Below the pieces are notes generated by a model that did no database searches, was not told the DNA's origin, and was given only the letters and a program-made list of their open reading frames with translations. From Gemmatimonadales bacterium (GTDB lineage Bacteria > Gemmatimonadota > Gemmatimonadetes > Gemmatimonadales > GWC2-71-9): a stretch of 64,000 bases of DNA. Positions 17,052 through 26,144 of this stretch are shown here, piece by piece (within the stretch, counting starts at the first letter, position 1; each line of letters begins with the position of its first letter). The DNA is taken from NCBI GenBank assembly GCA_036500345.1, contig DASYCE010000010.1, forward strand, positions 27,033 to 91,032, in the 5' to 3' direction. The translations under genes were made by a program, and so were the position numbers.

Positions 17052-19084
17052 CGCCGCGACAACCTGACCGCCGGGCGCACCACGTCGGGCGCCGTGGCGG
17101 CTCGCAGATCGTTGAGCTGGTCACGCAGCATCGCCGCGAGTTCGAATTCGAGATTCGCCGCGGCTTCGCGCATCTGCTGTTCGAGCGCCGCCATCGCGGC
17201 CGCCCGCTGCGCCGGATCGTGCAGATCGGCCGTCGGCGGCTTCGGCTTGCCGCGCCCTTCCTGTCGCTCGGTCCGCTGATCGGCGACGTGCGTCGACAGC
17301 CGCACCTCGTCGAGTGACTTCACGATCGACATCGGCGTGATGTTGTGCTCGATGTTGTACGCCCGCTGGATCTCGCGCCGGCGCGCCATCTCGGCGAGGG
17401 CGCGCTCCATCGACCCGGTGATCCGGTCGGCGTAGAGAATCGCCCGTCCGTTGACGTTGCGTGCCGCGCGCCCGCACGTCTGGATCAGCGACCGGTCGCT
17501 GCGCAAGAATCCTTCCTGATCGGCGTCGAGAATCGCCACCAGCGATACCTCGGGGAGATCGAGCCCTTCGCGCAGCAGGTTGATCCCGACGAGGACGTCG
17601 AATTCGCCCAGCCGCAATCCGCGCAGGATCTCGACCCGCTCGATCGCGTCGATGTCGCTGTGCAGGTAGCGCACCCGCACGTTGTGTTGCTGCAGGTAGT
17701 CGGTCAGATCCTCGGACATCCGCTTGGTGAGCGTCGTCACCAGCACCCGTTCGTGCCGGGCGGTGCGCACCCGGATCTGTTCGAGCAGATCGTCGACCTG
17801 GCCGCGCACCGGCCGGATATCGACTTCGGGATCGATGAGCCCGGTCGGCCGGATGATCTGTTCGACGGCGTGGCCGCCGCTCAGGCCGAGCTCGTATTCG
17901 CCGGGCGTTGCCGAGACCGAAATCATCCGCGGGACGAGCGCCTTGAACTCCTCGAACCGGAGCGGCCGGTTGTCGAGCGCGGACGGGAGACGGAAGCCGT
18001 ATTCGACGAGGACTTCCTTGCGCGCGCGATCGCCGTTGTACATCCCGCCGATCTGCGGCAGCGACACATGCGATTCGTCGACGACGACGAGATAGTCCGG
18101 CGGGAAGTAGTCGAGCAGACACGCCGGCCGTTCTCCCTCCGCGCGTCCCGACAGGTGCCGCGAATAATTCTCGACGCCGGCGCAGGTGCCGACTTCGAGG
18201 AGCATCTCGACGTCGAACGTCGTCCGGGATTCGAGCCGCTGCGCTTCGAGGAGTTTGCCGGCGGTGCGGAGTTCGCGCAGCCGCTCGGCGAGCTCGTCGC
18301 GAATCAGCCGGACTGCGCGCTCGATCGTCGGCCGCTGCATCACGAAGTGCTTGGCGGGATAGATGGCGCAGCGGTCGAGCTGCGCGATCGGATTGCCGGT
18401 CAGCGGATGGAATCGCGTGATCCGCTCGACGTCGTCACCCCAGAGCTCGATCCGCACCGCCTGCTCGGCATACGCCGGATAGATCTCGATGGTGTCGCCG
18501 CGCACCCGGAAGGTGCCGGGCTCGAACGACACGTCGTTGCGCTGATACTGGATCCCGACGAGATCGGAGAGGATCGCGTCACGCCCCCGCCGCTCGCCGA
18601 CGGCGACGCCGACCATCAGCGCGCGGTACGCCGCCGGATCGCCAAGGCCGTAGATCGCCGACACCGTCGACACGATGACGACGTCCTCCCGCTCCATCAG
18701 CGAGGAGGTGGCCCGCAACCGCAGCGATTCGAGATCCTGGTTGATCGACGCGTCCTTCTCGATGTAGACGTCGGTCGATGGGACGTACGCTTCGGGCTGG
18801 TAGTAGTCGTAGTACGAGACGAAATACTCGACCGCGTTGGCCGGGAGAAACTGGCGGAATTCGCCGTAGAGCTGTGCCGCGAGGGTCTTGTTGTGGCTCA
18901 GGACGAGGGTCGGCTTGCGCCACGCCGCGATGGCGTGAGCCAGCGTCATCGTCTTCCCGCTCCCCGTCACCCCCAGCAACGTCTGATAACGCTCACCCGC
19001 GGCAAGCCCGGCGGCGAGCTTGGCAATCGCAGCAGGCTGGTCGCCGGCCGGGGCAAATGGGGCGCGAACGTCGAATTCAGGCAT
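17048..19084 (-). CDS. uvrB: Excinuclease ABC subunit B
   Basis: Damage-verification helicase of nucleotide-excision repair, loaded by UvrA and recruiting UvrC. Starting at the ATG at 19084 gives [20 protein letters not shown], aligning with the canonical UvrB N-terminus; an upstream GTG (19132) would add 16 untypical residues. The 678-residue protein shows Walker A GVTGSGKT (38-45), the beta-hairpin region with [27 protein letters not shown], the helicase motifs [14 protein letters not shown] and [22 protein letters not shown], and a C-terminal UVR domain ([18 protein letters not shown]) for UvrC binding. Length is normal. Confidence 0.98.
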   Translation of the reverse strand: MPEFDVRAPFAPAGDQPAAIAKLAAGLAAGERYQTLLGVTGSGKTMTLAHAIAAWRKPTLVLSHNKTLAAQLYGEFRQFLPANAVEYFVSYYDYYQPEAYVPSTDVYIEKDASINQDLESLRLRATSSLMEREDVVIVSTVSAIYGLGDPAAYRALMVGVAVGERRGRDAILSDLVGIQYQRNDVSFEPGTFRVRGDTIEIYPAYAEQAVRIELWGDDVERITRFHPLTGNPIAQLDRCAIYPAKHFVMQRPTIERAVRLIRDELAERLRELRTAGKLLEAQRLESRTTFDVEMLLEVGTCAGVENYSRHLSGRAEGERPACLLDYFPPDYLVVVDESHVSLPQIGGMYNGDRARKEVLVEYGFRLPSALDNRPLRFEEFKALVPRMISVSATPGEYELGLSGGHAVEQIIRPTGLIDPEVDIRPVRGQVDDLLEQIRVRTARHERVLVTTLTKRMSEDLTDYLQQHNVRVRYLHSDIDAIERVEILRGLRLGEFDVLVGINLLREGLDLPEVSLVAILDADQEGFLRSDRSLIQTCGRAARNVNGRAILYADRITGSMERALAEMARRREIQRAYNIEHNITPMSIVKSLDEVRLSTHVADQRTERQEGRGKPKPPTADLHDPAQRAAAMAALEQQMREAAANLEFELAAMLRDQLNDLRAATAPDVVRPAVRLSRR

Positions 19085-19304
19085 CGCTCGAATATAGTCG
19101 AAGACTTCGGGAATTGTTCGGTCACTGTTCACCGCTGATTATCGCCTCGCGCGGCGCTGCTGCTGCGATTCCGCCCCGTCCTGCGCCGATGTGCGGCGCC
19201 CGCGGAGATCCTCGTCATCTGCTCGACTGAGATACTCCGCCTCCAGGCGGCGGGTTCCGGCGCGAAGATCGACCAGATGTGCCTGACCGACCGAGGCCGC
19301 CGCA

Positions 19305-21683
19305 TTGACGACTCCAATCGATCACTCCACCCTCCCGACGAATGGCACCGATCGGGAGGGTGACGACCATCCAGACTCGACGCTGACGATCCGCCGGGTC
19401 CGCCTGCGCGTCGAGGGGCAGGTCCAGGGCGTCGGCTTCCGAGCCCGGGCCCGACACCTCGCCACGTCGCTCGGCCTCTCGGGATTCGTCCGCAACGTGG
19501 CATCGCACGTCGAGGCGGAAGTCGAAGGGGATCCGAGGGCGATCGACCGATTCCTCGAACTCCTGGCGACCGACCTGCCCCCGCGCGCGAGGATCGAGCG
19601 GATCCGCACCGACGAGATCCCGCCGACCGGCGACGCGGACTTTGCCGTGTCGCAGAGCCGCGCCGTGCAATCGCCCGGCCCGTTGATCGCTCCCGACCGG
19701 CCGCCGTGCAAGCGCTGTCGCGAGGAGCTGTTCGACCGGACGAATCGACGCTACCGCTACGCGTTCATCAATTGCTGCGAGTGCGGCCCACGATTCACGG
19801 TCGCAGACCGCCTCCCCTTCGAACGGCGGCACTCCGCGATGGCGTCGTTCACGATGTGCCCCGACTGCCAGCGCGAATACGACGACACGGCGAGCCAGCG
19901 CTTTCATTCGCAGGTCAATGGATGCCCGGAGTGCGGACCGACGTTGCGCCTGATCACCGCCGGCGGAGAATCGATCCCGGCGACCCCCGACCGGGATGTC
20001 GTCGCCATTGCCGCGTCAGCGCTGCGCGAGGGCGGGATCGTCGCGATCAAGTCGGTCGGCGGCTACCAGTTTTTCTGCCTCGCCAACGACGATGCGGCCG
20101 TCGGGATGCTCCGTGACCGCAAGGGGAGCGGCCGCAAGCCGTTCGCCGTCATGGTCCGCGACGTCGCGGCGGCACTCCGACTCGTCGAAGCCGATCCGAG
20201 CACGACGCGGATCTTCAGCGAAAGTGCCGGTCCGATCGTCCTCGCGCCGCGCCGGCGTGATGCGCCGATCGCCGGATCGATCGCACCGGGACTCGTCGAA
20301 CTCGGCGTGGTGATGCCGTTCACTCCGCTGCACCTGCTGCTGATTGCCGGCGTCGGAGAACCGCTGGCGATCACCAGCGGCAATCGGTCGGGCGAGCCGA
20401 TGGTGATTGATGACGAGACGGCGGTCGCGCGCCTCGGCGAGATCGCCGACCTGATCCTCCTCGACAGTCGTCCGATCCGGAGCGCCGTCGATGCGTCCGT
20501 GGTTCGCCCGGTCGCTGGAACCGATCGGCATCGGACCCAGGTCATCCGGCGCTCGTGCGGGCTCGTGCCGGGAACGATCTCGCTGCCGCATGACACCGCG
20601 CCACTGATCGCCTGCGGTGCGGAGTTCGACCACACCTTCTCGCTCGCGTCGGGGCGTCGCACCTTCGTCAGCCAGCCGCTCGGCGACCTCAGCAGTGATG
20701 GCATGCTCGACCTGCTGCGCAGCAGCGTCACGCGGGCTGAATCACTGCTCGGGGTGACGCCGCGCTTTGTGGTGCGCGACGCCGATCCGGATTCGATCTC
20801 CACGAAGTATTCGCGCGAACGTCGCGACCTCACCGCGATCACGGTCCAGCATCACCACGCACACTTCGCGGCGTGTCTCGCCGAACACGAGATCACCCAC
20901 CAGGCAATCGGGGTGATCTACGACGGCCCCGGCACAGGGCTCGACGGCTCGACATGGGGCGGCGAGTTCCTCGTCGGAGGGATCGCGGAGTCGCGCCGCG
21001 CCGGCCACCTGCGACCGATCGGACTTTCGGCGCGCGACGCGGCGATACGGCACCCGTGGCAGCTCGGTTGCGCCTGGCTGACCGACACTGCCGCGATCGT
21101 CCCGCCATTGCCGGCCGTGCTCCGCGCCGCCGTCGATCCGGACGATTGGCACCGTGCCGCGGAATCGAGCCGGAGCGCGGGAGCTCTGCGGACCAGCGCG
21201 ATGTCCGACCTCCTCGACGCGATGGCCGCGCTCACGGGGCTCGTGTCGCACGCTTCGTATCGCGGACAAGGCGCCGCCGAATTCGAAGCCGCCGCCGATC
21301 TGTGGGAATGGTCGTCGTATACCATCGACGTCCAGTACAACTCCAACGACATGGTGATCCTCGATCCGAGACCGATGGTGCTCGCAGTTGCGCGCGATGC
21401 GGCGCGCGGATGGAGCGCCGGATCGATCGGCGCGCGCGTCCACTCGGCCATCGCGATCGCAACGCTCAAGGGCGTGCGCGTCGTCGCCGAGGCGACGGGG
21501 CTGGATACCGTGGTGTTGAGCGGGAGTGTCTTCCAGAATCGCCGGCTGCTGGTTGATCTCTTCCAGCTGCTCTCAGCCGATCGCCTGCGCGTCGTCGTGC
21601 CATCGACACTTCCGGTCAACGACGGCGGGATTTCGTACGGGCAGGCGGCAGCTGCCGCCGCACGGTTGGCGCTGCTTCACTGA
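19305..21683 (+). CDS. hypF: Carbamoyltransferase HypF
   Basis: Makes the thiocarboxamide on HypE that becomes the cyanide ligands of NiFe-hydrogenase. The 792-residue protein contains, in order, an acylphosphatase domain (about 28-110, GQVQGVGFRARARH, FVRN), two C-x2-C zinc fingers (about 128-200, CKRC, CCECG, CPDC, CPECG), a YrdC-like domain (about 215-395, KSVGGYQFFCLAND; KPFAVMVRD; TSGNRSGEP) and a Kae1-like domain with VQHHHAHF, GVIYDGPGTGLDG, VLSGSVFQNRRL and PVNDGGISYGQ. All catalytic signatures are present. The start is a TTG; no ATG or GTG precedes the acylphosphatase domain in frame. No other hyp or hydrogenase gene is in the window, so it is an orphan here. Confidence 0.93.
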   Translation: MTTPIDHSTLPTNGTDREGDDHPDSTLTIRRVRLRVEGQVQGVGFRARARHLATSLGLSGFVRNVASHVEAEVEGDPRAIDRFLELLATDLPPRARIERIRTDEIPPTGDADFAVSQSRAVQSPGPLIAPDRPPCKRCREELFDRTNRRYRYAFINCCECGPRFTVADRLPFERRHSAMASFTMCPDCQREYDDTASQRFHSQVNGCPECGPTLRLITAGGESIPATPDRDVVAIAASALREGGIVAIKSVGGYQFFCLANDDAAVGMLRDRKGSGRKPFAVMVRDVAAALRLVEADPSTTRIFSESAGPIVLAPRRRDAPIAGSIAPGLVELGVVMPFTPLHLLLIAGVGEPLAITSGNRSGEPMVIDDETAVARLGEIADLILLDSRPIRSAVDASVVRPVAGTDRHRTQVIRRSCGLVPGTISLPHDTAPLIACGAEFDHTFSLASGRRTFVSQPLGDLSSDGMLDLLRSSVTRAESLLGVTPRFVVRDADPDSISTKYSRERRDLTAITVQHHHAHFAACLAEHEITHQAIGVIYDGPGTGLDGSTWGGEFLVGGIAESRRAGHLRPIGLSARDAAIRHPWQLGCAWLTDTAAIVPPLPAVLRAAVDPDDWHRAAESSRSAGALRTSAMSDLLDAMAALTGLVSHASYRGQGAAEFEAAADLWEWSSYTIDVQYNSNDMVILDPRPMVLAVARDAARGWSAGSIGARVHSAIAIATLKGVRVVAEATGLDTVVLSGSVFQNRRLLVDLFQLLSADRLRVVVPSTLPVNDGGISYGQAAAAAARLALLH

Positions 21684-21698
21684 TTCGCGGCCGATCCC

Positions 21699-21716
21699 GG
21701 TCGATTTCGATCGACC
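21699..21716. terminator. TTCG-tetraloop hairpin between convergent genes
   Basis: GGTCGAT and ATCGACC form a perfect 7-bp stem closed by TTCG, an exceptionally stable tetraloop in RNA on the plus strand. It sits 16 bases after the hypF stop and 17 bases before the end of the convergent EVE-domain gene. There is no T-tract, so intrinsic termination is probable rather than shown. Confidence 0.5.
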
Positions 21717-21732
21717 TCATCGGTGCCCAGTG

Positions 21733-22143
21733 CTACTTGACGCCCATCTTCCTGAGAATCTCGCGATGCTCCGGCGTCACCGGCATGCACGACAGCCGCG
21801 AAATCCGGACGAGCGCCATCGTGGCGAGGCGCTTGTCTCCCTTGATCTGCGCCAGCGTGACCGGCGTCCTGAGCGGGTGCACCGGCGCAACGTCGACGAC
21901 GGCACGCTTCGGGTCGTCGAGCTTGGGGTCGGGATAGCCGCCGCGGGTGATCCTGGCGATTCCGACGATGGCGCGGTCGTCACCAGAGTGATAGATCAGC
22001 GCTTCGTCGCCGCTCTTCATCGCGCGCAGGTGAATCAGCGCAGCGGGCGCGGTGACGCCGTCCCATACCGTCTTCCCGTCGCGCACGAGATCATCCCATG
22101 AATAGGTCGACGGCTCGGACTTGAGGATCCATGAGCTGGGCAT
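21733..22143 (-). CDS. EVE domain-containing protein
   Basis: A 136-residue single-domain protein starting MPSSWILKSEPSTYSWDDL, the usual opening of EVE/thymocyte-nuclear-protein-1 homologues. It also has GVTAPAALIHLRAMKSGDEALIYHSG, which matches the family's aromatic-cage core. EVE is related to PUA/YTH folds and is thought to read modified bases in DNA or RNA; in bacteria it is often a lone housekeeping gene and is sometimes fused to restriction enzymes. Here it stands alone, convergent with hypF. I chose the ATG at 22143 because upstream translation is not family-like. Confidence 0.9.
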   Translation of the reverse strand: MPSSWILKSEPSTYSWDDLVRDGKTVWDGVTAPAALIHLRAMKSGDEALIYHSGDDRAIVGIARITRGGYPDPKLDDPKRAVVDVAPVHPLRTPVTLAQIKGDKRLATMALVRISRLSCMPVTPEHREILRKMGVK

Positions 22144-22416
22144 TCCAGAACCTACCTTGAGACTTGATCCTTCGTCGCAAATCATGGTGAATCGATCCCG
22201 GCGATCGCCACCGACCCCATCCGATAATCTCGCACCATCGCCGTCGTTCTGCGAGCCGACAATCATCACGCCTTCCTCGCCGACTCGCCTTCGTCGTCAA
22301 TTGTGCAGCCGACGGCACCGTCGATGGTCATACTTCGGTGCGTCACGAACAACGAGCCCGATCACCCTTCAGATCCCAGGACCAGACGCACCCAACTTTC
22401 CTGTGAGGGAACCACG

Positions 22417-23295
22417 ATGATTCGCACACGATTCCTGGTTGCCGCCCTGGTGGTGGCAGCCGCCGCGTGCAGCAGCAACGATATGGCATCGACGCAGGGT
22501 ACGACTACCGACAACGCAGTGGTGAGCGGCGACGTCGCCGCCGCTGCCGCCGACGGTGTCGCCGAGGATGTCGACGTGATGACCGGGATGGACGGCTCGA
22601 TCGGCAACGTCTCGTCCGGGATGAACGCCGTGTCGAACGACGACGGCATGGACGACCATCCTGACGGATTTCATCCGGGGCTGCTCGGATGCCTTCTCAC
22701 CGGGCACTTCTTCAACTGCCCGCGGATGGATGACGACGGCTTGATGGTCGACCGGACCGTCACCTTCATGGCGGCCGACGGATCGACCGAAACGGCGTTC
22801 GATCCGCTCCTGACCGCATCGATCCATATCGTGACCGATGTCAGCGGCGACCGCACGCACGGCGGGTTCTCCGCCACCGCTGCGCGGCACCGCGACTTCA
22901 CCATCACCGGCCTGGCGGGGACGGAGACCACCCGCACCGTCAACGGCACCAGCGCAGACACCATCACCAGGTCGCGGATCTCGCACTCCGACGGGACGAC
23001 GCGTTCGTACACGTTTACCGCCAACGCGACGGTGACCGACGTGGTCCTCCCGGTGAATCATCACGACGGACACAACGGATTTCCGCAGTCCGGAACTGTG
23101 ACCCGTACCTTCACCGCGATGGCGACCGCGGGACCCGATTCGGGGATGACCTTCACCCGCACGGTGACGATCACCTTCAACGGCACGTCGACGGTGAGTG
23201 GCACGGTGAATGGAACGGCATTCACCTTTGATCTGGTCGGGCATACCGATGATGACGGGCACGGACATGGGGACGGCGACGGCGGAGGTCACTGA
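22417..23295 (+). CDS. Secreted lipoprotein with His/Asp/Gly-rich tail
   Basis: A 292-residue protein of unknown function. MIRTRFLVAALVVAAAAC is a lipoprotein signal with the cysteine at residue 18. The first 70 mature residues are Asp/Ala/Gly-rich and probably disordered. From about residue 110 the sequence is Thr-rich with repeated beta-strand pairs (TVTRTFTAMATAGPDSG; FTRTVTITFNGTSTVSG), a fold seen in surface adhesin-like proteins. It ends in an acidic, histidine-bearing tail (DDDGHGHGDGDGGGH) that could bind divalent metal. The ATG is preceded by GAGG about ten bases upstream. A structured inverted repeat follows the stop codon. Confidence 0.75.
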   Translation: MIRTRFLVAALVVAAAACSSNDMASTQGTTTDNAVVSGDVAAAAADGVAEDVDVMTGMDGSIGNVSSGMNAVSNDDGMDDHPDGFHPGLLGCLLTGHFFNCPRMDDDGLMVDRTVTFMAADGSTETAFDPLLTASIHIVTDVSGDRTHGGFSATAARHRDFTITGLAGTETTRTVNGTSADTITRSRISHSDGTTRSYTFTANATVTDVVLPVNHHDGHNGFPQSGTVTRTFTAMATAGPDSGMTFTRTVTITFNGTSTVSGTVNGTAFTFDLVGHTDDDGHGHGDGDGGGH

Positions 23296-23312
23296 GCCCT
23301 CGTCCTGAGCGA

Positions 23313-23375
23313 AGCGGCGTTCGCCGCTGAGTCGAAGGACCGGCTGGATCAGCTTGATCTGGCCGGTCCTTCGAC
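23313..23375. repeat. Double inverted repeat (REP-like or terminator)
   Basis: Two hairpins lie directly after the lipoprotein stop codon. The first is AGCGGC-GTTC-GCCGCT (23313-23328). The second has a perfect 14-bp stem, GTCGAAGGACCGGC at 23331-23344 paired with GCCGGTCCTTCGAC at 23362-23375, and its loop holds a further GATCA/TGATC pairing. The size exceeds that of a simple terminator and recalls REP-type intergenic elements. No second copy is seen in the window. Confidence 0.6.
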
Positions 23376-23419
23376 TGTGCGCTGCTATTCTTGAGGAATT
23401 CACGGAGGAATTCTGCAGC

Positions 23420-23953
23420 ATGGCGAAACTTGTTTTCGGAATGAGTCAGTCCCTCGACGGGTACGTCGACCACATGAAGCTGGGGCCTCCAGCGCCAGCA
23501 GCGTTCCGTCACTTCCTCGACCATGTGCGGAGCGTGACCGGCTGCCTGTACGGTCGCCGCCTCTACGAAATCATGACCTATTGGGACGACGACCTGCCCG
23601 ACTGGGACGCGGACGATCGCGAGTTCGCGGTGGCGTGGCGGAGCAAGCCGAAGTGGGTGGTGTCGCGCTCGCTCAAGTCAGTCGGACCCAACGCCACGCT
23701 GATCGCGGAAGACGTCGACGGTGCGGTACGCAGGCTGAAGAGTGAGCTGGAGGGCGAGATTGACGTGGGCGGCCCGGTCCTGGCGCAGAGCCTGACGGCG
23801 GCAGGTCTCATCGACGAGTATCGCCTCTACCTCCGCCCCGTCGTCCTCGGAAGCGGCACGCCATTCTTCGGCGCCCCGCTGCCGCCGCTTCATCTGGTGG
23901 GGACCGATCTCATCGCCGAGGATCTGATTCGCCTGACGTACGTGCCTGCCTGA
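23420..23953 (+). CDS. Dihydrofolate reductase family protein (RibD C-terminal-like)
   Basis: A 177-residue cytoplasmic protein of the RibD_C/DHFR-like superfamily. It opens MAKLVFGMSQSLDGYVD, typical of these stand-alone reductases, has YGRRLYEIMTYW, an NADPH-site-like segment EGEIDVGGPVLAQSL and ends with LYLRPVVLGSGTPFF. Such proteins are presumed NADPH reductases with unknown physiological substrate; it is not a true FolA or a full RibD. GGAGGAA lies upstream of the ATG. The stop is 8 bases from the end of the convergent rel gene. Confidence 0.88.
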   Translation: MAKLVFGMSQSLDGYVDHMKLGPPAPAAFRHFLDHVRSVTGCLYGRRLYEIMTYWDDDLPDWDADDREFAVAWRSKPKWVVSRSLKSVGPNATLIAEDVDGAVRRLKSELEGEIDVGGPVLAQSLTAAGLIDEYRLYLRPVVLGSGTPFFGAPLPPLHLVGTDLIAEDLIRLTYVPA

Positions 23954-23960
23954 TCTCGCC

Positions 23961-26144
23961 TCAGGCCGCCGCTTCGCGCCGATCGACGGTGCTCACGCCC
24001 TTCACCTTCCGGATGGTGCGCAGCACCTTGGCGAGATGGGTGAGGTTGTCGACCTCGACGAAAATCGTTCCGTGCACGCTGCCGTCGCGCGACTGGAGGT
24101 CGGCGCCGCGGATGTTGGTTCCGGTCTGCGAGATCGCCTGCATGAGGTCGGCGTAGAGTCCGCGCCGATCCTCGCCGGTGACCTCGAGTCGCACGGCGTA
24201 CGTCTCACCGGTCTGCTCCTGCCAGTCGATCTCGACTCGCCGGCCGCTGTGCACCAGCGTCAGCAGGTTGGGACAGTCGGCGCGATGGATTGAGATTCCC
24301 CGCCCCTGCGTCACGTATCCCACCACCGCTTCACCGGGGACCGGCTGGCAGCACTGCGCGTACCGCACCATCAACCCGTCGACGCCCTGGATCTTGATCC
24401 CGCGGCCGAGGCGGATCCGGTTCATCACCCGCCCGAAGACCGTCGCCGGCTTCTCCTGCAGCGCCTCCGCCGGGAGATCCGGGAAGAGCGCCTTCATCAC
24501 CTGCCCCACCGCGAGATCGCCTCGGCCGAGTGACACTTCGAGCGCTTCGCCATCGAGGAGGTTGAGCGCAATGGCCGCGGCGTTCATCGCGTCGGCGGGC
24601 GGCGCGTCGAGGCGGCGTCGCTTCAGTTCACGGGCAAGGATCTCGCGGCCAAGCTGCAGCGAGACGGTCTCCTCTTCCTGCCGCACCCACTGCTTGATCT
24701 TGCTGCGGGCGCGACCGGTGCGGACATGATTGAGCCAGTCGCGCGACGGCCGAGCCTGCGGCGAAGTGAGGATCTCGACGGTGTCGCCGTTCTTGAGTTC
24801 GCGATGGAGCGGCGCGATCCGGCCGTTCACCTTGGCACCCGAGGTATGCAATCCCACGTCGGTGTGGACGTGGAAGGCAAAGTCGATCGCCGTCGCCGCC
24901 TTGGGGAGCTGCTTCACGTCACCTTGCGGCGTGAAGACGAAGATCTCGTCGTGGTAGAGATCGACCTTGAGGAATTCGAGGAACTCCTCGGCGGAGTGGC
25001 TCTCCTGCTGCAGTTCGAGGAGCTGTCGGAACCAGCCGAGCTGGTCGCCAAGATGGTCTTCCACGCCCTGTGTCTTGTAGAGCCAGTGCGCTGCGATGCC
25101 GTACTCCGCGGTGCGATGCATCTCGCGGGTGCGGATCTGGATCTCGAAGAGCTGCTGCCCCGGCCCGAAGATCGTGGTGTGCAGCGACTGATAGCCGTTC
25201 GCCTTCGGCGTCGCGATGTAATCCTTGATCCGTTCCTGCAGCGGCGTCCAGAGGTGGTGGATCAGGCCGAGGACGTGATAGCACTCGGGAACGGTGGTGA
25301 CGATGACGCGCATCGCCATCAGGTCGTAGATCTCGTCGAACGGCTTGTTGCGGCGGCGCATCTTCTGCCAGATCGACCAGAGATGCTTGGGGCGGCCGCT
25401 CACCTCGAAGTGAGGAATGCCGGCACGGCGAAGCTCCTGCTCCAGCGGCACACGCAGCCGTTCGATCATCTCCTCGCGCGCCTTCCGCTTGGCGGCGACC
25501 TGCTGCGCGAGCGTCTGGTACTCTTCCGGCTCGAGGAACTTGAAGGCGAGATCTTCGAGCTCCGCCTTGACGTTCGCCATGCCGAAGCGATTGGCGAGCG
25601 GCGCGTAGAGGTCGCGGGTCTCGGTCGCGATCCGCTGCCGGCGCTCGGGCGGGAGATGCTCCAGCGTCCGCATGTTGTGCAGCCGGTCGGCGAGCTTGAT
25701 GATGATCACGCGGGCGTCGCGCGCCACCGACAGGAGGAGCTTGCGGTAATTCTCCGACTGCTCCTCGACCGACGACCGGAAGGTGAGGTGCGAGATCTTG
25801 GTCAGGCCGTCGACCAGGTCGCCGACTTCCTCGCCGAACTCGCGGTTGATGTCGTCGACGGTGACGTCGGAATCCTCGACCACATCGTGAAGGAGCGCAG
25901 CACAGATCGACGTCGTGTCGACGAGGAGCGACGCGAGGATCGAGGCGACCGCGATCGAATGCTCGACGAAGTCCTCGCCGCTCATCCGCTTCTGCCCGCG
26001 ATGCGCCGCCGCGGCATATCGCAGCGCGCGATCGATCAGCGGGATGTCGAGCCGTTCGGCGTGCTTCTCCAGGAGCGAGAAGAACACCGGACTCAACTCA
26101 CCCAGCGAGGTCGATGGAAGCGGCTGCTGCGAAGCGGTCGTCAC
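23961..26144 (-). CDS. rel: Bifunctional (p)ppGpp synthetase/hydrolase (RelA/SpoT family)
   Basis: Makes and degrades the alarmone (p)ppGpp. The 727-residue protein has an intact HD hydrolase domain (about 40-200, with LLHDVVEDSDV and KLADRLHNMRTL), a synthetase domain (about 240-380: FDEIYDLMAMRVI, YHVLGLIHHLW, IKDYIATPKANGYQSLHT), a TGS domain (from about 405, DEIFVFTPQGDVKQLPKAAT), a zinc-finger-like region (YAQCCQPVPG) and a C-terminal ACT domain (from about 640). Both active sites look complete, so a bifunctional Rel is expected. It starts with GTG overlapping the radC stop (GTGA). Confidence 0.96.
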   Translation of the reverse strand: MTTASQQPLPSTSLGELSPVFFSLLEKHAERLDIPLIDRALRYAAAAHRGQKRMSGEDFVEHSIAVASILASLLVDTTSICAALLHDVVEDSDVTVDDINREFGEEVGDLVDGLTKISHLTFRSSVEEQSENYRKLLLSVARDARVIIIKLADRLHNMRTLEHLPPERRQRIATETRDLYAPLANRFGMANVKAELEDLAFKFLEPEEYQTLAQQVAAKRKAREEMIERLRVPLEQELRRAGIPHFEVSGRPKHLWSIWQKMRRRNKPFDEIYDLMAMRVIVTTVPECYHVLGLIHHLWTPLQERIKDYIATPKANGYQSLHTTIFGPGQQLFEIQIRTREMHRTAEYGIAAHWLYKTQGVEDHLGDQLGWFRQLLELQQESHSAEEFLEFLKVDLYHDEIFVFTPQGDVKQLPKAATAIDFAFHVHTDVGLHTSGAKVNGRIAPLHRELKNGDTVEILTSPQARPSRDWLNHVRTGRARSKIKQWVRQEEETVSLQLGREILARELKRRRLDAPPADAMNAAAIALNLLDGEALEVSLGRGDLAVGQVMKALFPDLPAEALQEKPATVFGRVMNRIRLGRGIKIQGVDGLMVRYAQCCQPVPGEAVVGYVTQGRGISIHRADCPNLLTLVHSGRRVEIDWQEQTGETYAVRLEVTGEDRRGLYADLMQAISQTGTNIRGADLQSRDGSVHGTIFVEVDNLTHLAKVLRTIRKVKGVSTVDRREAAA

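Noticed and set aside
19085..19132. Upstream GTG start for uvrB
   Set aside because: It adds 16 residues absent from the usual UvrB N-terminus and has no ribosome-binding site.
17345..19138. 597-codon plus-strand frame opposite uvrB
   Set aside because: Antisense of an unambiguous UvrB; no independent support.
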